Below, in pieces: positions 63,901 to 64,000 of a DNA stretch of 64,000 nucleotides. The position numbers were made by a program, and so were the translations under genes. The notes under the pieces are model-generated. The model was not told where the DNA came from and searched no databases. It saw only the letters and a program-made list of their open reading frames with translations. The stretch's first letter is position 1, and every line of letters starts with the position of its first letter. Origin of the DNA: Xanthobacteraceae bacterium 501b (GTDB lineage Bacteria; Pseudomonadota; Alphaproteobacteria; Rhizobiales; Xanthobacteraceae); the NCBI GenBank assembly GCA_000378025.1, contig KB899087.1:496001-560000 (forward strand), in the 5' to 3' direction.

Positions 63901-64000
63901 GCTGCTCGACATCGCCATGCCCGGCCTCAATGGCTGGGAGGTGGTGCGCCAGCTGCGCGACGAGGGCTTCGGGCGGCTGCGCATCATCATGATCTCCGCC
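60959..64000 (+). CDS. NCS1 permease-like hybrid sensor histidine kinase/response regulator (3' truncated)
   Basis: 1014 codons are open to the window end, with no stop. ATG 60959 is used; ATG 60992 is the other choice. Residues ~20-500 are a whole NCS1 purine/cytosine-permease-like domain of about twelve helices (GVDIDLLTRGAGFGYIGSTL; FTYLFFAIEAAIMALALEM; INVTNAYAGSIAWSNFFSRL). Residues 514-551 hold nine cysteines (KCCICEHKF, HCPVYAGPICSLCC, RCNDRCK), a likely metal site. Two more helices lie at ~573-640, then a coiled coil, HisKA with His697 in GISHELRTPLNAILGYAQLL, an N-box (RQILINLLSNAIKF), DSGIGIP and GIGLGLTITKLL, and a receiver with Asp940-942 and phosphoacceptor Asp984 in LLLDIAMPG. 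Divergent from urt-fmd, which it probably helps to control. Confidence 0.93.
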   Translation, partial: MSGVGTARQNPMAAEQKIVRVRRRYNQWVVNETLEDYALRFTAKSARRWSALRVANTALGAVSFLALEAIGGAITLAYGFPNAVAAILVVCVVIFAAGLPISYYAAKFGVDIDLLTRGAGFGYIGSTLTSLIYASFTYLFFAIEAAIMALALEMCFGVPLMVGYFISALVVIPLVTHGITFISRFQLWTQPVWLVLNIIPFIFIFALYDAPLAGWTSYTGRFGAPDGSFDLVLFGTATTVVFALIAQIGEQVDFLRFLPRRAPGRTETRRNVLWWVALLSAGPGWIIPGGIKMLAGSFLAYFALTQGIPFLHAAEPTQMYLVAFRTVFSPELALAFTGLFVILAQLKINVTNAYAGSIAWSNFFSRLTHSHPGRVVWLVFNVTIALMLMALGIYKVLEQILGLYSIVAVAWVAALVADLVVNKPMGWSPPGIEFKRAHLYDINPVGVGALLAGTLIGVIAFAGFFGPTLKVFAPFLALVVSFVAAAGIAYATGGRYYIARRTAKNWEARHTLKCCICEHKFEPEDMAHCPVYAGPICSLCCSLDARCNDRCKEDARFPEQILGALRATLPGWMVAQLNSRLGHYIGVMSLLAIVIGGILGVIYFQSTFAPPDQTETVGNVLFTLYFILLIIAGVAAWLFVLAQESRRVAQEESNRQTALLMREIEAHKRTDAKLQKAKEAAEAANLAKSRYVVGISHELRTPLNAILGYAQLLERDVAIPPHRRDAIRVVRRSAEHLSGLIDGLLDISKIEAGRLYLTRDEVRIGEFLDQLVDMFRLQATAKGIDFVYVRPDRLPGTVFTDEKRLRQILINLLSNAIKFTERGRVALRVSYRNQVAEFEIEDSGIGIPAADHKRIFEPFERGERAGTYSTAGIGLGLTITKLLTEIMGGEISLKSAPGEGSVFRVKMMLSEVTNPSRLGPIQHRHIAGYTGPRRTVLVADDDVAHRDLMHELLVPLGFTVLAASDGVQALDMVREWEPDMLLLDIAMPGLNGWEVVRQLRDEGFGRLRIIMISA

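Overview
The window is high-GC DNA (about two thirds G+C by eye) with dense, short-gapped gene packing. The gene set points to an alphaproteobacterium of the order Hyphomicrobiales, probably Xanthobacteraceae or a close relative (Ancylobacter/Starkeya/Xanthobacter type). Supporting signs are a separate petABC cytochrome bc1 operon, Omp25/Omp31-type small beta-barrels, uvrC-pgsA-moaD-moaE, lgt-midA-pgeF, and two copies of a roughly 105 bp mosaic repeat of a kind common in Rhizobiales. Genus placement is inference. No rRNA, tRNA, CRISPR array or intact insertion sequence was seen.

Layout. 1-5.3 kb: end of an ABC exporter, a GreA/GreB-type factor, trmL, then petA-petB-petC closed by a terminator. 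5.5-12.7 kb: two MaoC-fold proteins, a GNAT enzyme, ychF, pth-rplY, a secreted low-complexity protein, prs and a lipoprotein. 12.8-16.7 kb: lgt-midA-pgeF and a creatinase-like M24 protein in one tightly overlapping minus-strand operon. 16.9-20.8 kb: ubiK-like, YbjN-like, proC, a TetR regulator, csaA and a LysE exporter. 20.9-24.8 kb: a MarR, OmpR-type regulator and EnvZ-type kinase operon, divergent from a branched-chain aminotransferase. 25-30.6 kb: moaE, moaD, pgsA, uvrC, a DMT transporter and a pteridine-reductase-like SDR. 31-32.7 kb: two Omp25-like barrels, the first with an expanded 15-bp repeat inside its signal peptide. 32.8-39.1 kb: GST, cold-shock protein, rlmJ, RNase T2 coupled to an unknown secreted protein, cupin, and a purine/uracil-type permease next to a biuret-hydrolase-like cysteine hydrolase. 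39.3-45.2 kb: lipoprotein, uvrB, GNAT, DUF805, Tim44-like and a 57-codon small gene. 45.6-53.4 kb: ppc, cupin, PaiB, a decayed copy of the ppc 3' end, an AT-richer unknown gene, a BKACE enzyme, a DUF188 protein, a 25-codon micro-gene with an exceptionally long Shine-Dalgarno match, and ggt.

The most interesting part is 53.6-64 kb. A minus-strand operon encodes a Urt-type five-component ABC importer (urtABCDE), formamidase (fmdA) and an FmdB-type zinc-ribbon protein, which together look like formamide/urea-type uptake and ammonia release. Divergent from it is a very large gene, cut by the window end. It encodes a complete NCS1 purine/cytosine-permease-like domain, a nine-cysteine cluster, two further membrane segments, a histidine kinase core and a receiver domain. 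The 456-bp divergent region holds a perfect ATACGTC-N4-GACGTAT inverted repeat and a 22-nt perfect palindrome. The simplest reading is a transporter-like sensor (transceptor) that controls the amide-uptake operon. This is inference from domain content and position.
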